The position numbers and the translations under genes were made by a program. Source: Manganibacter manganicus (GTDB taxonomy: Bacteria; Pseudomonadota; Alphaproteobacteria; Rhizobiales; Rhizobiaceae). Taken from it: a stretch of 64,000 nucleotides of DNA. This document shows, one piece after another, positions 45,565-54,195 of this stretch. The notes below the pieces were generated by a model. It was not told the origin of the DNA, did no database searches, and saw only the letters and a list, made by a program, of their open reading frames with translations. Position 1 is the stretch's first letter, and the number at the start of each line of letters is the position of its first letter. The DNA is taken from positions 1 through 64,000 of the forward strand of contig NZ_MDET01000010.1 of NCBI RefSeq assembly GCF_002075885.1, read 5' to 3'.

Positions 45565-45578
45565 TCCCTTCCTATAAT
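45551..45578 (+). promoter_or_regulatory. promoter of the DUF2244 gene
   Basis: TTGGGC (45551-45556) and a perfect TATAAT (45573-45578) are separated by 16 bases. The expected start of transcription is at about 45585, and the ATG is at 45587, so the mRNA would have almost no leader. The -35 box lies inside the divergent nth coding start. Confidence 0.6.
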
Positions 45579-45586
45579 ATCTGTCC

Positions 45587-46081
45587 ATGAGCGAGACAAA
45601 CGCCTCATATGCCGCAGACGAGCCGATATTCCGGGCCTTGCTGACCCCTTACCGGTCGCTCGGGCGCACCGGATTCTTCATCCTGATGGGTGCGCTGATG
45701 TTCGGCTGGGTCGTCACCGGCGCGATCTTCCTGGCCAATGGCGCATGGCCGGTGTTCGGCTTTTTCGGCCTCGACGTGATCGGTCTTTACCTCGCCTTCC
45801 GCATGAATTACCGCGCCGCCCGCGCCCGCGAGGAGGTGTCGGTGTCGCGCACCGCGCTCGATATTCGCAAAGTGGCGCCCTCCGGCAAGACCGAAGCGCA
45901 TCGCTTCAACCCGTTCTGGGCGCGCTTCGCGGTCGCCCGCCACACCGAGATCGGCATCACCCGCATGGCGGTGGAAGCGCAGGGGCAGGCCGTGACCATC
46001 GGCGGCTTTCTGAACCCCGACGACCGCGAGAGCTTCGCCACCGCCTTTTCCCGCGCGCTGGCCAAAGCCAAGGGGCGCTGA
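45587..46081 (+). CDS. DUF2244 family membrane protein
   Basis: A 164-residue protein of the DUF2244 family with two adjacent transmembrane helices (about residues 29-75) and a C-terminal cytoplasmic beta-rich domain (DIRKVAPSGKTEAHRFNPFW and ARFAVARHTEIGITRMAVEA). It carries no recognisable ribosome site, in keeping with the promoter only a few bases upstream. Function unknown; the family is common in Alphaproteobacteria. Confidence 0.9.
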   Translation: MSETNASYAADEPIFRALLTPYRSLGRTGFFILMGALMFGWVVTGAIFLANGAWPVFGFFGLDVIGLYLAFRMNYRAARAREEVSVSRTALDIRKVAPSGKTEAHRFNPFWARFAVARHTEIGITRMAVEAQGQAVTIGGFLNPDDRESFATAFSRALAKAKGR

Positions 46082-46178
46082 CGTTTACATGCCCTTCCAG
46101 TCGGCAGGTTTCGGGTGGTGAAGGCCGCCGCGACGGCCGATATTCGGCGCTGAAACAACCGCCATGGGAGCCATTGCC

Positions 46179-47096
46179 ATGACCATGCAGATGAACCTTA
46201 ATGCGGCGATGCCGATGCCAGTAGCCCCGATCCTTCAAAACGACATCACGCCTGATGGCGACGACTATGAAATCGTGCGCCGCGCCGTCGAAAAGATCAG
46301 CCTCGACTATCGCGACCAGCCCTCGCTGGAGGAACTGGCCGAAGCGGTGGGCGAAACGCCGACCGGCCTGCAAAAGCTGTTCACACGCTGGGCCGGCCTG
46401 TCGCCAAAGGCCTTTTTGCAGGCGGTGACGATCGACCATGCTCGCCGGCTGCTCGATTCCGGCATGCCGCTCCTGGAAGCCTCCTATGAACTGGGCATGT
46501 CCGGCCCCGGCCGGCTGCACGATCTTTTCGTCACCCATGAAGCCATGTCGCCAGGCACCTACAAGAGCCGTGGCGAGGGGCTGACGATCCGCTACGGCTA
46601 CCACATCTCGCCCTTCGGCGTGGCGCTGGTGATGGTCACGGATCGCGGCCTTGCGGGTCTTTCCTTCAACGATGCCGGCGAGGAGCGCGCGGCGTTTGCC
46701 GACATGGCCGGGCGTTGGCCGAACGCGGCTTATGTCGAGGACATGGCGGCGACCGCGCCCTATGCCGCGCGCATCTTCGATCCCGCACGCTGGCGCGCCG
46801 ACCAGCCCTTGCGCGTGGTGATGATCGGCACGGATTTCCAGGTCCGCGTCTGGCAGGCGCTGTTGCGCATCCCGATGGGCAAGGCGCGCACCTATTCGGC
46901 GATCGCCGGCGAGATCGGCGCGCCGAAGGCGAGCCGCGCGGTGGGCGCGGCCTGCGGCGCCAACCCGATCTCCTTCGTGGTGCCCTGCCACCGCGCGCTC
47001 GGCAAATCCGGCGCGCTCACCGGCTATCACTGGGGCCTGACCCGCAAGCGCGCGATTCTGGGCTGGGAAGCAGGGCAAGTGGCGGCGGACCGTTAA
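46179..47096 (+). CDS. Ada-like fusion: AraC helix-turn-helix plus O6-methylguanine-DNA methyltransferase
   Basis: A 305-residue protein with an AraC-type helix-turn-helix (about residues 28-125; SLEELAEAVGETPTGLQKLF) joined to a complete methyltransferase domain. The suicide Cys270 sits in the PCHR motif, with FQVRVWQALLRIPMGKARTY before it and the C-terminal helix after it. The N-terminal zinc-binding phosphotriester domain of E. coli Ada, with its methyl-sensing cysteine, is missing. GGGAG eight bases upstream favours the ATG at 46179 over 46164. Expected to repair alkylated DNA; the regulatory role of the AraC part is uncertain without the sensor domain. Confidence 0.92.
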   Translation: MTMQMNLNAAMPMPVAPILQNDITPDGDDYEIVRRAVEKISLDYRDQPSLEELAEAVGETPTGLQKLFTRWAGLSPKAFLQAVTIDHARRLLDSGMPLLEASYELGMSGPGRLHDLFVTHEAMSPGTYKSRGEGLTIRYGYHISPFGVALVMVTDRGLAGLSFNDAGEERAAFADMAGRWPNAAYVEDMAATAPYAARIFDPARWRADQPLRVVMIGTDFQVRVWQALLRIPMGKARTYSAIAGEIGAPKASRAVGAACGANPISFVVPCHRALGKSGALTGYHWGLTRKRAILGWEAGQVAADR

Positions 47097-47110
47097 GCCG
47101 CCGCCTCGGC

Positions 47111-50100
47111 CTAGAACCTCACGCTCAGATTGGCCTTTGCGCCATTGTCGTGGGCGCCGCCGCCGAACTGCCCGCTATAGGAAATGCCGAGCGTGGCGCG
47201 GTCGGAGATGGCGAAGTCGAGCCCGGCTTCCAGCACGGCGGCATCGCGTGCGATCGGCACGCCGGCCACAGTGAAGGCATCGCCGCCGGCAAAGGCGAGC
47301 GTGGCCAGCGGCGTGGTGTCGCCGAAGGCGTGCCGCCAGCCGACCATGCCGCGCGCCGTCGTCTTCATGCCACCAAGCTCGAACGCCGTCGAGGCGCGGA
47401 TACCGAGCGTGGTGAAGGTGGCGTCGGTGGTCTGCGACGGGCTGGTCAGCGCCGCCGTCCCGCCCTTCTCGGTGAAGCTGTCCGTGTGCAGGTTGACGTA
47501 AGCCAGATTGGCAAACGGCTCGAACGAGGCCGCCGCCGTGTCGATCTTGTAGCCAGCCTCGCCGAACATCTGGAAGGTGCCGGCGTTGTAGTCGCCTTTC
47601 AGACTGTCGCTGAAACCGGGAAAGGCCACCAACCGGCTGGTCGAAATGTCGTGCCAGCTATAGGCCAACCCGCCGCTCAGCCGCAGCGCATTCCACGCGG
47701 TGCCGCCATAAAGGCCGAGATGATAGTTGTCGCTCGATCCCGACGAGGCGCGGCCGTCGACATCGAAGCTTGAATGGCTGTAGCCGGTCATGATGCCGAG
47801 CCGCACGTTCTCCGCGACCATGCCGTCGATACCGGTAAAGAAGCCGCCGATGGAGCGGTCGAGCCCGGCGGCGTTGCCGTCGCTATCCGTCGATCCCCAT
47901 GAGCCGAACACTGAGCCCCAGGCGGCGAGGCGCGCCATATCGGCCGGGGCCAGCGCATGGTCGATGGCCGCTGTCGCCCCCTTGCCGGTACCCGCCTCGC
48001 CATAGGCCAGAACCGGCATGGCAGAGGCGCCGACGCCGGCGAAGGCGGAACGGATACGGTCGTTGACGGCATCGCGCAGGAAATGGCTATCCTCGATCAG
48101 CATGGTTTTGGCCGAGGCGTGAATTTCACCAGAAAGCTGGTCGAAGGCGGCGCGGGTCGTGTCTTCGTCGCTCTGCAAGGCGATGGCGTTCCACAAGGGG
48201 TTGCCGGAGCCCAGGCTATTGATGCCGCCTGCGGTGGCTTTCTGGTTGGGCGTCCTGCCAACGTCGGTGAAGTCGACGTCGTTGCGAACCAGTTCCAGCG
48301 TCACGTCGTTGCCGTCTCCGCCCGCGTAGTCGAGGCTCTCGTCAAGGAACAGCAGGTTCTTCGTCACTGGCGAGAACGTACCCGTCACGGCATCCGCGCC
48401 GTCATTGGCGATGATGGTGTAGGGGCCGTTGGTGATGTTCCAGTCGGCTGCCGAGGTCGGCGACATGAGCAGTTCGAGGGTCGCCCCGCTGATATCGACG
48501 GCGCCGTTGACCACCAGCTTGTCGGAGACGGTCGGCGTCACGTCGACCTGTAGCGTGCCGTGATTGGCATAAGGGCCATTGATTGTCTGCGTTCCCGGTG
48601 AGTTGCCGGGTGCGTGAATGCCGCCGGCCATGATGGTGGTCGGGCCGATGCTGCCGATGCCACCCAGCGTGCCGCCGCTGACCACAACAGGGCCGGCAAG
48701 GCTGGCCGACGCATAGCCGACGCCCCCGACAACCAGCTTGCCGGCGTTGACCGTCGTCAGCCCCGTATAGGTGTTGACGCCGTTCAGCGTCAGCGTACCG
48801 AGGCCGGTCTTGACCAGCGAGCCGTTCGTGCCGGAAATCGCGCCGCCGATGGTGTCGTTCGTTCCAAGGCCACCGAGGGTCAGAGCCTTCGATCCGAGAA
48901 CGACACCACCGTCACCGGACAACGATCCGATACCGATGCCGCCGGAGGTGAGGCCCGAGATATCGACCGTGCCGCCTGCGTTGTTGGTGATCGTTGCGCC
49001 GTCCGCCGTGTTGTTGCCATGGAAACTGGTAACGCCGCCCGTTTCATTGGCAATGACGGCATTGCCCGCCTTCGCTGTATTGTAGAAATCCAGCGCTCCG
49101 GTATTGGTGATCCTGGCATCGGCAGCAGTCGAATCTCCATTGAAAGACAATCCGCCGTCGGCGGTTATCGTCGCCGCTCCTGCCGAGGCAGAATCGTAAA
49201 AATTGACGCGGCCGATGTGGCTCTCAATAGTGGCCGAACCAGCCGACGCGGAATCGTAAAAACTAAGCGCGCTGTTTATATCGGTGACACCGATATGCAG
49301 CGTTCCCGCGTTTGCAGAGTTGGTGAAGATCAACTCCGCTCCGCCCGCCGCCGTACCATTGATCGCGACGGGGCCAGCTCCGAGCGCACCCGTAACCGAG
49401 GCCTCCAGGGTGCCTCGCGAAATCGTCGTGCCGCCGCCATAGCTGTTATTTGAAGTCAGCGTCAGTGTCCCGATTCCGGTCTTGGTCAGCGAGCCACCAC
49501 CGGAAATTACGCCGCCTAAAATCAGATCGGCATCGGTCTGGAAGGTGCCGCCGCCCGCATTAAGCGTGACGTTTCGTGAGGACGTGAATGCCGCTGTGTT
49601 CTCCAACGCCCCTCCATCGAAAGTCAGGTCACCCGAAGCCGCACCAAGATTGGCGTCAGTGGACACCGACAATGTGCCCTGTTTCAGTGTCCATGGCGTG
49701 ACGGCCGTGGTGGTACCCGTCAGCGTCCATGTGCTGTTTCCGGTTTTCTCGAAGGTAGAGAAGCCTTGATACTGCGCCGACGCCCCGATCTGCGAGGCGT
49801 CGAAGGTCGTTGTCGGGTCGGTCACGTCGCCGCCGAGCCGGAACGTGTCGCTGCCGGTGCCGACCACATTGCCGCTGATCATGGAGCCGGCCTGAAGTTC
49901 GAGCACGTTGCTGCCGCCGGTGAAGGTGATGGCGTTGGCCTGACCGTTGGCTCCGTTGCCGCCCGTGATCGTACCGCTGTTGATGACGGCCAGATTTGCA
50001 CCGACGATGCCAGCCCCGCCATCGCCCCTCAGAGACCGGATTGGATCACGACCAGACGCGCCGCCCGCTCCGTCACCGCCGCCGCCGCCGCCAGTGAACG

Positions 50101-51154
50101 CACTTCCTGCATCAATACCAGTCCCGCCAGTGATGGTTCCGGCGTTGGTCACCGTTCCCCCGAACAACAACGACAGGGCTGCGCCGGCACCGTTACCGTT
50201 ACCCCCGGTGACATTGCCGGCCGTCGAGACGCTGACATCTGCCGAGGCTTTAGCGACCACGCCGCCACCGCCGTCGCCGCCGATGCCGCCATCGCCGCCC
50301 GCAACGGCAGCGTTGATCGTGGCGCTCCCGCCCAGTTCCAGGATGACGCCTGCTCCGCCACCACCGCCGCCGCCGCCGCCGATGAGGCCGCCTGCACCGC
50401 CTGCGCCGCCCGAAACGGCCGCGTTCACAGTGAGGCCGTTCCCCGTCAGCACGTCGATGCCGCCGCCACCGCCGCCGCCGCCGCCGCCGGTGGCGCCGCC
50501 GCCGAAGCCGCTTGCACCGCCTGCGCCGCCGTTACCGCCCGTGACAGTCGCGGACACGGTCACGGGTGCTCCCGACGAGACATTCGCGCCGTTGCCGCCG
50601 CCGCCGCCGCCACCGCCGTCGCCGATGTCGCCGCCAATGGCGGCAATGCCGCCGTCGCCGCCGTCGCCGCCATCGCCGCCTTGGCTGGATGTTGTGATAT
50701 CGCCACTGACGGTTGGACTGTAACCGCCACCGCCACCACCGCCGCCACCATCGCCGACGCGGTGGGCGCCGCCGCCGTTGCCTCCGTCGCCGCCGTAAGG
50801 CGTTAACAACGTCCCGGGCGCGCCTCCTGCACCGCCTACATCGACAGAACCACCTGCACCGCCAGCACCGCCCCCTCCGGCAACACCGCCGTTGCCGCCA
50901 TCGCTGGCACCGTCAGATCCAGCCCCTCCTTGGCCGCCGGTCGCGATAGAGCCTGCCGCGTCGGCGGGAATCGTACTGGCCAGCAGCGGCCCGCCCAGCG
51001 CCAGCGACAAGGCCAGCACGGAAAGCGATGCAGACCCACGCAGGACGCGCGCATGAAGGTGCAGTGGCGCGCGCTTCAAACTCACCATCTGCGCGCAGCC
51101 CACGCCCGATGAACCCGCGCCGGTGCCCGGCCCCGTTTCGCTTGCAGTCATCAT
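47111..51154 (-). CDS. autotransporter with glycine-rich passenger
   Basis: A 1347-residue type Va secretion protein. A long signal region (about residues 1-66, hydrophobic core 41-58) leads to a Gly/Ala-rich passenger (about 67-390) with many GGxGG runs. Next come beta-helix passenger-associated repeats such as GGGSLTKTGIGTLTLTSNNS, and a 20-22-residue repeat series around FYDSASAGxATI. The last 280 residues form the outer-membrane beta barrel (AAWGSVFGSWGS onward) ending in the aromatic SVRF. GGAGG before the ATG at 51154 sets the start; the 115 extra open codons upstream come from repeat DNA. Probably a surface adhesin; no protease triad was recognised. Confidence 0.92.
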   Translation of the reverse strand: MMTASETGPGTGAGSSGVGCAQMVSLKRAPLHLHARVLRGSASLSVLALSLALGGPLLASTIPADAAGSIATGGQGGAGSDGASDGGNGGVAGGGGAGGAGGSVDVGGAGGAPGTLLTPYGGDGGNGGGAHRVGDGGGGGGGGGYSPTVSGDITTSSQGGDGGDGGDGGIAAIGGDIGDGGGGGGGGNGANVSSGAPVTVSATVTGGNGGAGGASGFGGGATGGGGGGGGGGIDVLTGNGLTVNAAVSGGAGGAGGLIGGGGGGGGGAGVILELGGSATINAAVAGGDGGIGGDGGGGVVAKASADVSVSTAGNVTGGNGNGAGAALSLLFGGTVTNAGTITGGTGIDAGSAFTGGGGGGDGAGGASGRDPIRSLRGDGGAGIVGANLAVINSGTITGGNGANGQANAITFTGGSNVLELQAGSMISGNVVGTGSDTFRLGGDVTDPTTTFDASQIGASAQYQGFSTFEKTGNSTWTLTGTTTAVTPWTLKQGTLSVSTDANLGAASGDLTFDGGALENTAAFTSSRNVTLNAGGGTFQTDADLILGGVISGGGSLTKTGIGTLTLTSNNSYGGGTTISRGTLEASVTGALGAGPVAINGTAAGGAELIFTNSANAGTLHIGVTDINSALSFYDSASAGSATIESHIGRVNFYDSASAGAATITADGGLSFNGDSTAADARITNTGALDFYNTAKAGNAVIANETGGVTSFHGNNTADGATITNNAGGTVDISGLTSGGIGIGSLSGDGGVVLGSKALTLGGLGTNDTIGGAISGTNGSLVKTGLGTLTLNGVNTYTGLTTVNAGKLVVGGVGYASASLAGPVVVSGGTLGGIGSIGPTTIMAGGIHAPGNSPGTQTINGPYANHGTLQVDVTPTVSDKLVVNGAVDISGATLELLMSPTSAADWNITNGPYTIIANDGADAVTGTFSPVTKNLLFLDESLDYAGGDGNDVTLELVRNDVDFTDVGRTPNQKATAGGINSLGSGNPLWNAIALQSDEDTTRAAFDQLSGEIHASAKTMLIEDSHFLRDAVNDRIRSAFAGVGASAMPVLAYGEAGTGKGATAAIDHALAPADMARLAAWGSVFGSWGSTDSDGNAAGLDRSIGGFFTGIDGMVAENVRLGIMTGYSHSSFDVDGRASSGSSDNYHLGLYGGTAWNALRLSGGLAYSWHDISTSRLVAFPGFSDSLKGDYNAGTFQMFGEAGYKIDTAAASFEPFANLAYVNLHTDSFTEKGGTAALTSPSQTTDATFTTLGIRASTAFELGGMKTTARGMVGWRHAFGDTTPLATLAFAGGDAFTVAGVPIARDAAVLEAGLDFAISDRATLGISYSGQFGGGAHDNGAKANLSVRF
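50040..50950 (-). repeat. glycine-rich coding repeat of the autotransporter passenger
   Basis: Within the autotransporter gene, roughly 300 codons are dominated by GGC/GGT runs, with poly-glycine tracts of 8-10 residues near 50350, 50470, 50600 and 50735. Slippage here could alter passenger length or frame. Confidence 0.8.
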
Positions 51155-51402
51155 CGATGCCCCTCCAGCTTGCGCGTAAACGCATCGCACAGCCGCCCCG
51201 AAGCAGCCGAGGGCATCTGAAAGGCCCGCCTCCCCACTGCGCCTTCGGGCGCAAACCCGCGCCGCGACACAACTCCCGCATGTCAGATAAGCGCAAAAGC
51301 AGTGCAGCGGCAATAATTTTGTGGTGTGGCGCTGGCCTTGCCCGGCAGGCTCCCTGCACGCACCGGCGGCTGACTGGTTGCCATGCGCGCCCTGATCGGG
51401 GT

Positions 51403-51520
51403 GTGTGCTTCGAGGCTCGCTTCCACCTTCGCCCTGCGGGCTTCGGCGGACAGGTCGCTCACACCTCAGCATGAGGACCGTTTGCACAACTTCCCTCATG
51501 CCGAGGAGGTGGTGGAGCCA
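51403..51520. repeat. intergenic palindromic repeat, copy D
   Basis: It begins TGTGCTTCGAGGCTCGCTTC, has CACACCTCAGCATGAGGACC near 51460-51479 and CCTCATGCCGAGGAGGTGG near 51494-51512, and lacks the closing GTCTCGAAGCACGCA. It is the first of two head-to-tail copies offset by 137 bases. Confidence 0.8.
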
Positions 51521-51540
51521 TGCTCGCCATGATCGGAGTG

Positions 51541-51675
51541 CGTGCTTCGAGGCTCGCTTCCACCTTCGCCCTGCGAGCTTCGGCGGACAGGTCGCTCACA
51601 CCTCGGCATGAGGACCGTTTGCACAACTTCCCTCATGCTGAGGAGGCGGCGATAGCCGCCGTCTCGAAGCACGCA
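51541..51675. repeat. intergenic palindromic repeat, copy E
   Basis: A complete copy: CGTGCTTCGAGGCTCGCTTC at the left, CACACCTCGGCATGAGGACC at 51597-51616, CCTCATGCTGAGGAGGCGG at 51631-51649 and GTCTCGAAGCACGCA at 51661-51675. The first 100 bases are almost identical to copy D, so one copy probably arose by local duplication. Confidence 0.85.
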
Positions 51676-51684
51676 TGGATTTGC

Positions 51685-51772
51685 CCGAAAACCGGTTTCC
51701 ACTTTTCGGTCCGATGACTTTCCTCTCGCATCGGATTTATCCGAAAACCGGTTTCCACTTTTCGGTCCGATG
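51685..51772. repeat. duplicated CCGAAAA hairpin element
   Basis: Two identical 32-base units lie at 51685-51716 and 51741-51772. Each starts CCGAAAACCGGTTTCCAC and contains inverted arms CCGAAAA / TTTTCGG. The sequence resembles a short dispersed repeat common in rhizobial genomes (from memory). The second copy ends 36 bases before the ribokinase start. Confidence 0.8.
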
Positions 51773-51808
51773 CTTTAGCCTCTCCCGGCAAATCATCGGG
51801 AGGGTATC

Positions 51809-52717
51809 TTGATCGTCGTTATCGGCTCGATCAATCTCGACATGATCACCACGGTCGGGCGGCTGCCCGCGCCGGGCGAGACCGTGCGCGGCACCGGCTT
51901 TTCTACCGCCCCCGGCGGCAAGGGCGCCAATCAGGCGCTGGCCGCCGCACGCGCCGGCGCAAAAGTGCGCATGATCGGCAGCGTCGGCAAGGACAGCTTC
52001 GCCGCGGACGCGCTGGTCTGCCTGAAGGACGCCGGTATCGACCTGTCCGGCATCCGCGAGACCCACGCCACCACCGGCACCGCGCTGATCCTCGTCGACG
52101 AGCGTGGCGAAAACATCATCGCGATCGCACCGGGCGCCAATGATTCGGTGTTGCCGGGCGATATTTCCCAGGCCGTGCTGAAAAAGGGCGACGTCGTGCT
52201 TCTCCAGCACGAAATCCGGCTGGAGACGGTCGAGGCGGCGCTCGATGCCGCCGGCAAGGTGGGCGCGATCACCGTGCTCAACACCGCGCCCTTCATCGCC
52301 GACGCCGCGCGGCTTTTGCCCAGGGCCGATTACATCGTCGCCAATGATACCGAATTCGACCTCTATTGCGAAGCCCTGGCGCTTTCAGGCGCGGATCGGC
52401 CGCAGCGCATGAAAGCCTATGCCGCCAGAACCGGCCGCACCGTCGTCGTCACGCTCGGGGCGGAAGGCGTGCTGGCGGCGACGCCGGAGAAATTCGTGAC
52501 GGTGCCGGCGCTCAGGATCGTGCCGGTCGATACGGTCGGCGCCGGCGACACGTTCTGCGGCTATTTCGCCGCCGCGCTGGCGGCCGGTGAAACGCTGGAC
52601 CGGGCGCTGGCGCGCGCCGCCGCTGCCGGCTCGCTGGCCTGCCTGAAACCCGGCGCGCAACCGGCGATCCCGCACGGCAAGGACGTCGATGCGGCATTGG
52701 CCGGCATGGTCGGTTAA
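51809..52717 (+). CDS. rbsK: ribokinase
   Basis: A 302-residue PfkB-family kinase that makes ribose-5-phosphate from ribose and ATP. The sugar-binding N-terminus GSINLDMITTVGRLPAPGET with APGGKGANQALAAARAG, and the catalytic VPVDTVGAGDTFCGYFAAAL with its Asp base near residue 245, are intact. It starts with TTG behind GGAGGGTATC; no in-frame ATG keeps the conserved N-terminus. With the nucleoside hydrolase converging from the other side of the amidase gene, it could use ribose released from nucleosides. Confidence 0.92.
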   Translation: MIVVIGSINLDMITTVGRLPAPGETVRGTGFSTAPGGKGANQALAAARAGAKVRMIGSVGKDSFAADALVCLKDAGIDLSGIRETHATTGTALILVDERGENIIAIAPGANDSVLPGDISQAVLKKGDVVLLQHEIRLETVEAALDAAGKVGAITVLNTAPFIADAARLLPRADYIVANDTEFDLYCEALALSGADRPQRMKAYAARTGRTVVVTLGAEGVLAATPEKFVTVPALRIVPVDTVGAGDTFCGYFAAALAAGETLDRALARAAAAGSLACLKPGAQPAIPHGKDVDAALAGMVG

Positions 52718-52737
52718 ATCAGCAATACGAGGCAACA

Positions 52738-54195
52738 ATGCAGCGCCCTGAAACCCAACATTGCATATCGCCCGCCGGGGACATTTGCGGGCGTCCGGCG
52801 GTCGAGTTGGCCGGCATGCTGCGCCGCCGTGAAATCTCCGCGAAAGAGCTCGTTTCCGCCTTTTTGGACCGTATCGAGGCGGTCAACCCGCTGGTCAACG
52901 CCATCGTCTCGCTGCGCGAGCGCGCCGATATTTTGCGCGATGCGGACGCCGCCGATGCAACATTGGCATCCAACAATGCAGGCCCGCTCTGCGGCCTGCC
53001 CATCGCCATCAAGGATCTGGCTCTGACGATCGGGCTGCGCACGACCTTCGGCTCACCGATTTTCGCCGATTTCGTGCCGAAAGAGGAAGAATTCTTCGTC
53101 GAGCGCATCCGAAAAGCGGGCGCCATCATCATCGGCAAGACCAATACGCCGGAATTCGGCCTCGGCTCCAACACCTACAATCCGGTCTTCGGCGCCACCT
53201 GCAATGCCTTCGATCCAAAGCTGGTTGCGGGCGGCTCCAGCGGCGGCGCGGCGGTGGCGCTCGCGCTCGACATGGTGCCGATCGCCGATGGCAGCGATTT
53301 CGGCGGCTCACTGCGTAACCCCGCGGCCTATAACAATATTTTCGGCTTCCGCCCTTCGCAGGGATTGGTCCCCGGCGGGCCGGCGCCGGAAATTTTCCAC
53401 GCGCAGATGGGCGTCGATGGCCCGATGAGCCGCACGGTGCGCGACATGGCGCTGCTCCTCGACGTGCAGGCCGGCCATCATCCCGCCGCTCCGCTTTCCT
53501 ATGCCGGCGAAGGCGGTTTCCTCGCCGGTCTCGACGAGCCGGCCAGGAGCGGCCGCATCGGCTGGCTCGGCGATCTCGGCGGCCATCTGCCGGTTGAAGA
53601 CGGCATCCTTTCGCTTTGCGAAGCGGGCCTTGCGCGGTTTGCCGAAGCAGGCTTTACCGTCGAGTCGCTGCTGCCGGATTTCGATTTCGAAGCTCTGTGG
53701 CAAGCCTTCGTGACGCTGCGGCAGGCAACCAGCGGCTGCGCCCTGAAGCAACATGCCGACGACCCGCAAAAGCGTGATCTGTTGAAGCCGGAAGCCGCGT
53801 GGGAGGCCGAAGGTGCGGCCGCGCTCACCGCCTCGCGAATCCATGCCGCCGCGACCGTTCGCTCCGCTTGGCACCGCCTGCTGCTGACCCTGTTCGAGCG
53901 CTTCGACCTTCTGGTTTTGCCCACCGCGCAGGCGTTTCCTTTCGGCATCGAAACCCATTGGCCGCAAGAGGTCGCCGGCCGCACCATGGACAGTTACCAC
54001 CGCTGGATGCAGGTCTCCGCACCGGCCACGCTGGGCGGCTGCCCGGCGCTCAATGTACCGGTGGGCTTCGATGAGAAAGGCCGGCCGATGGGCATGCAAT
54101 TGATCGGCCCGCCACGCGGCGATCTGGCTGTGCTGAGGGCCGCTGCGGCTTACGAAGCGGTGCTACCCTGGCCCATCGGCGCCTCGCCGCGTTAA
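52738..54195 (+). CDS. amidase (amidase signature family)
   Basis: A 485-residue hydrolase of the amidase signature superfamily. The catalytic triad is visible: Lys in PIAIKDLALTIG, the cis-serine in GGSSGGAAVAL and the nucleophilic serine in DGSDFGGSLRNPAAYNN. Length and the C-terminal GCPALNVPVGFDEKGRPMGM match stand-alone amidases and not GatA, since no gatB or gatC is adjacent. The substrate is unknown. It lies 20 bases after rbsK and its stop overlaps that of the converging nucleoside hydrolase by three bases. Confidence 0.92.
   Translation: MQRPETQHCISPAGDICGRPAVELAGMLRRREISAKELVSAFLDRIEAVNPLVNAIVSLRERADILRDADAADATLASNNAGPLCGLPIAIKDLALTIGLRTTFGSPIFADFVPKEEEFFVERIRKAGAIIIGKTNTPEFGLGSNTYNPVFGATCNAFDPKLVAGGSSGGAAVALALDMVPIADGSDFGGSLRNPAAYNNIFGFRPSQGLVPGGPAPEIFHAQMGVDGPMSRTVRDMALLLDVQAGHHPAAPLSYAGEGGFLAGLDEPARSGRIGWLGDLGGHLPVEDGILSLCEAGLARFAEAGFTVESLLPDFDFEALWQAFVTLRQATSGCALKQHADDPQKRDLLKPEAAWEAEGAAALTASRIHAAATVRSAWHRLLLTLFERFDLLVLPTAQAFPFGIETHWPQEVAGRTMDSYHRWMQVSAPATLGGCPALNVPVGFDEKGRPMGMQLIGPPRGDLAVLRAAAAYEAVLPWPIGASPR

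Larger units (their letters stand above)
51155..51808. other. 654-bp gene-free region rich in repeats
   Basis: This gap separates the autotransporter from the ribokinase gene. Its left third (51155-51400) is the autotransporter leader, with no clear promoter seen. The rest holds two tandem copies of the palindromic repeat and two copies of a 32-base hairpin element. No credible gene is present. Confidence 0.8.

Noticed and set aside
49766..50806. 346-codon Ala-rich and His-rich open frame opposite the autotransporter passenger
   Set aside because: It is the reverse reading of poly-glycine codons, which gives low-complexity Ala or Pro runs.
51155..51499. 115-codon upstream extension of the autotransporter frame
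   Set aside because: It is partly translated palindromic repeat, and a GGAGG site supports the start at 51154.
51403..51772. Direct repeats as a CRISPR array
   Set aside because: Copies are few, long and of two unrelated types, spacers are not of regular length and no cas gene is present.
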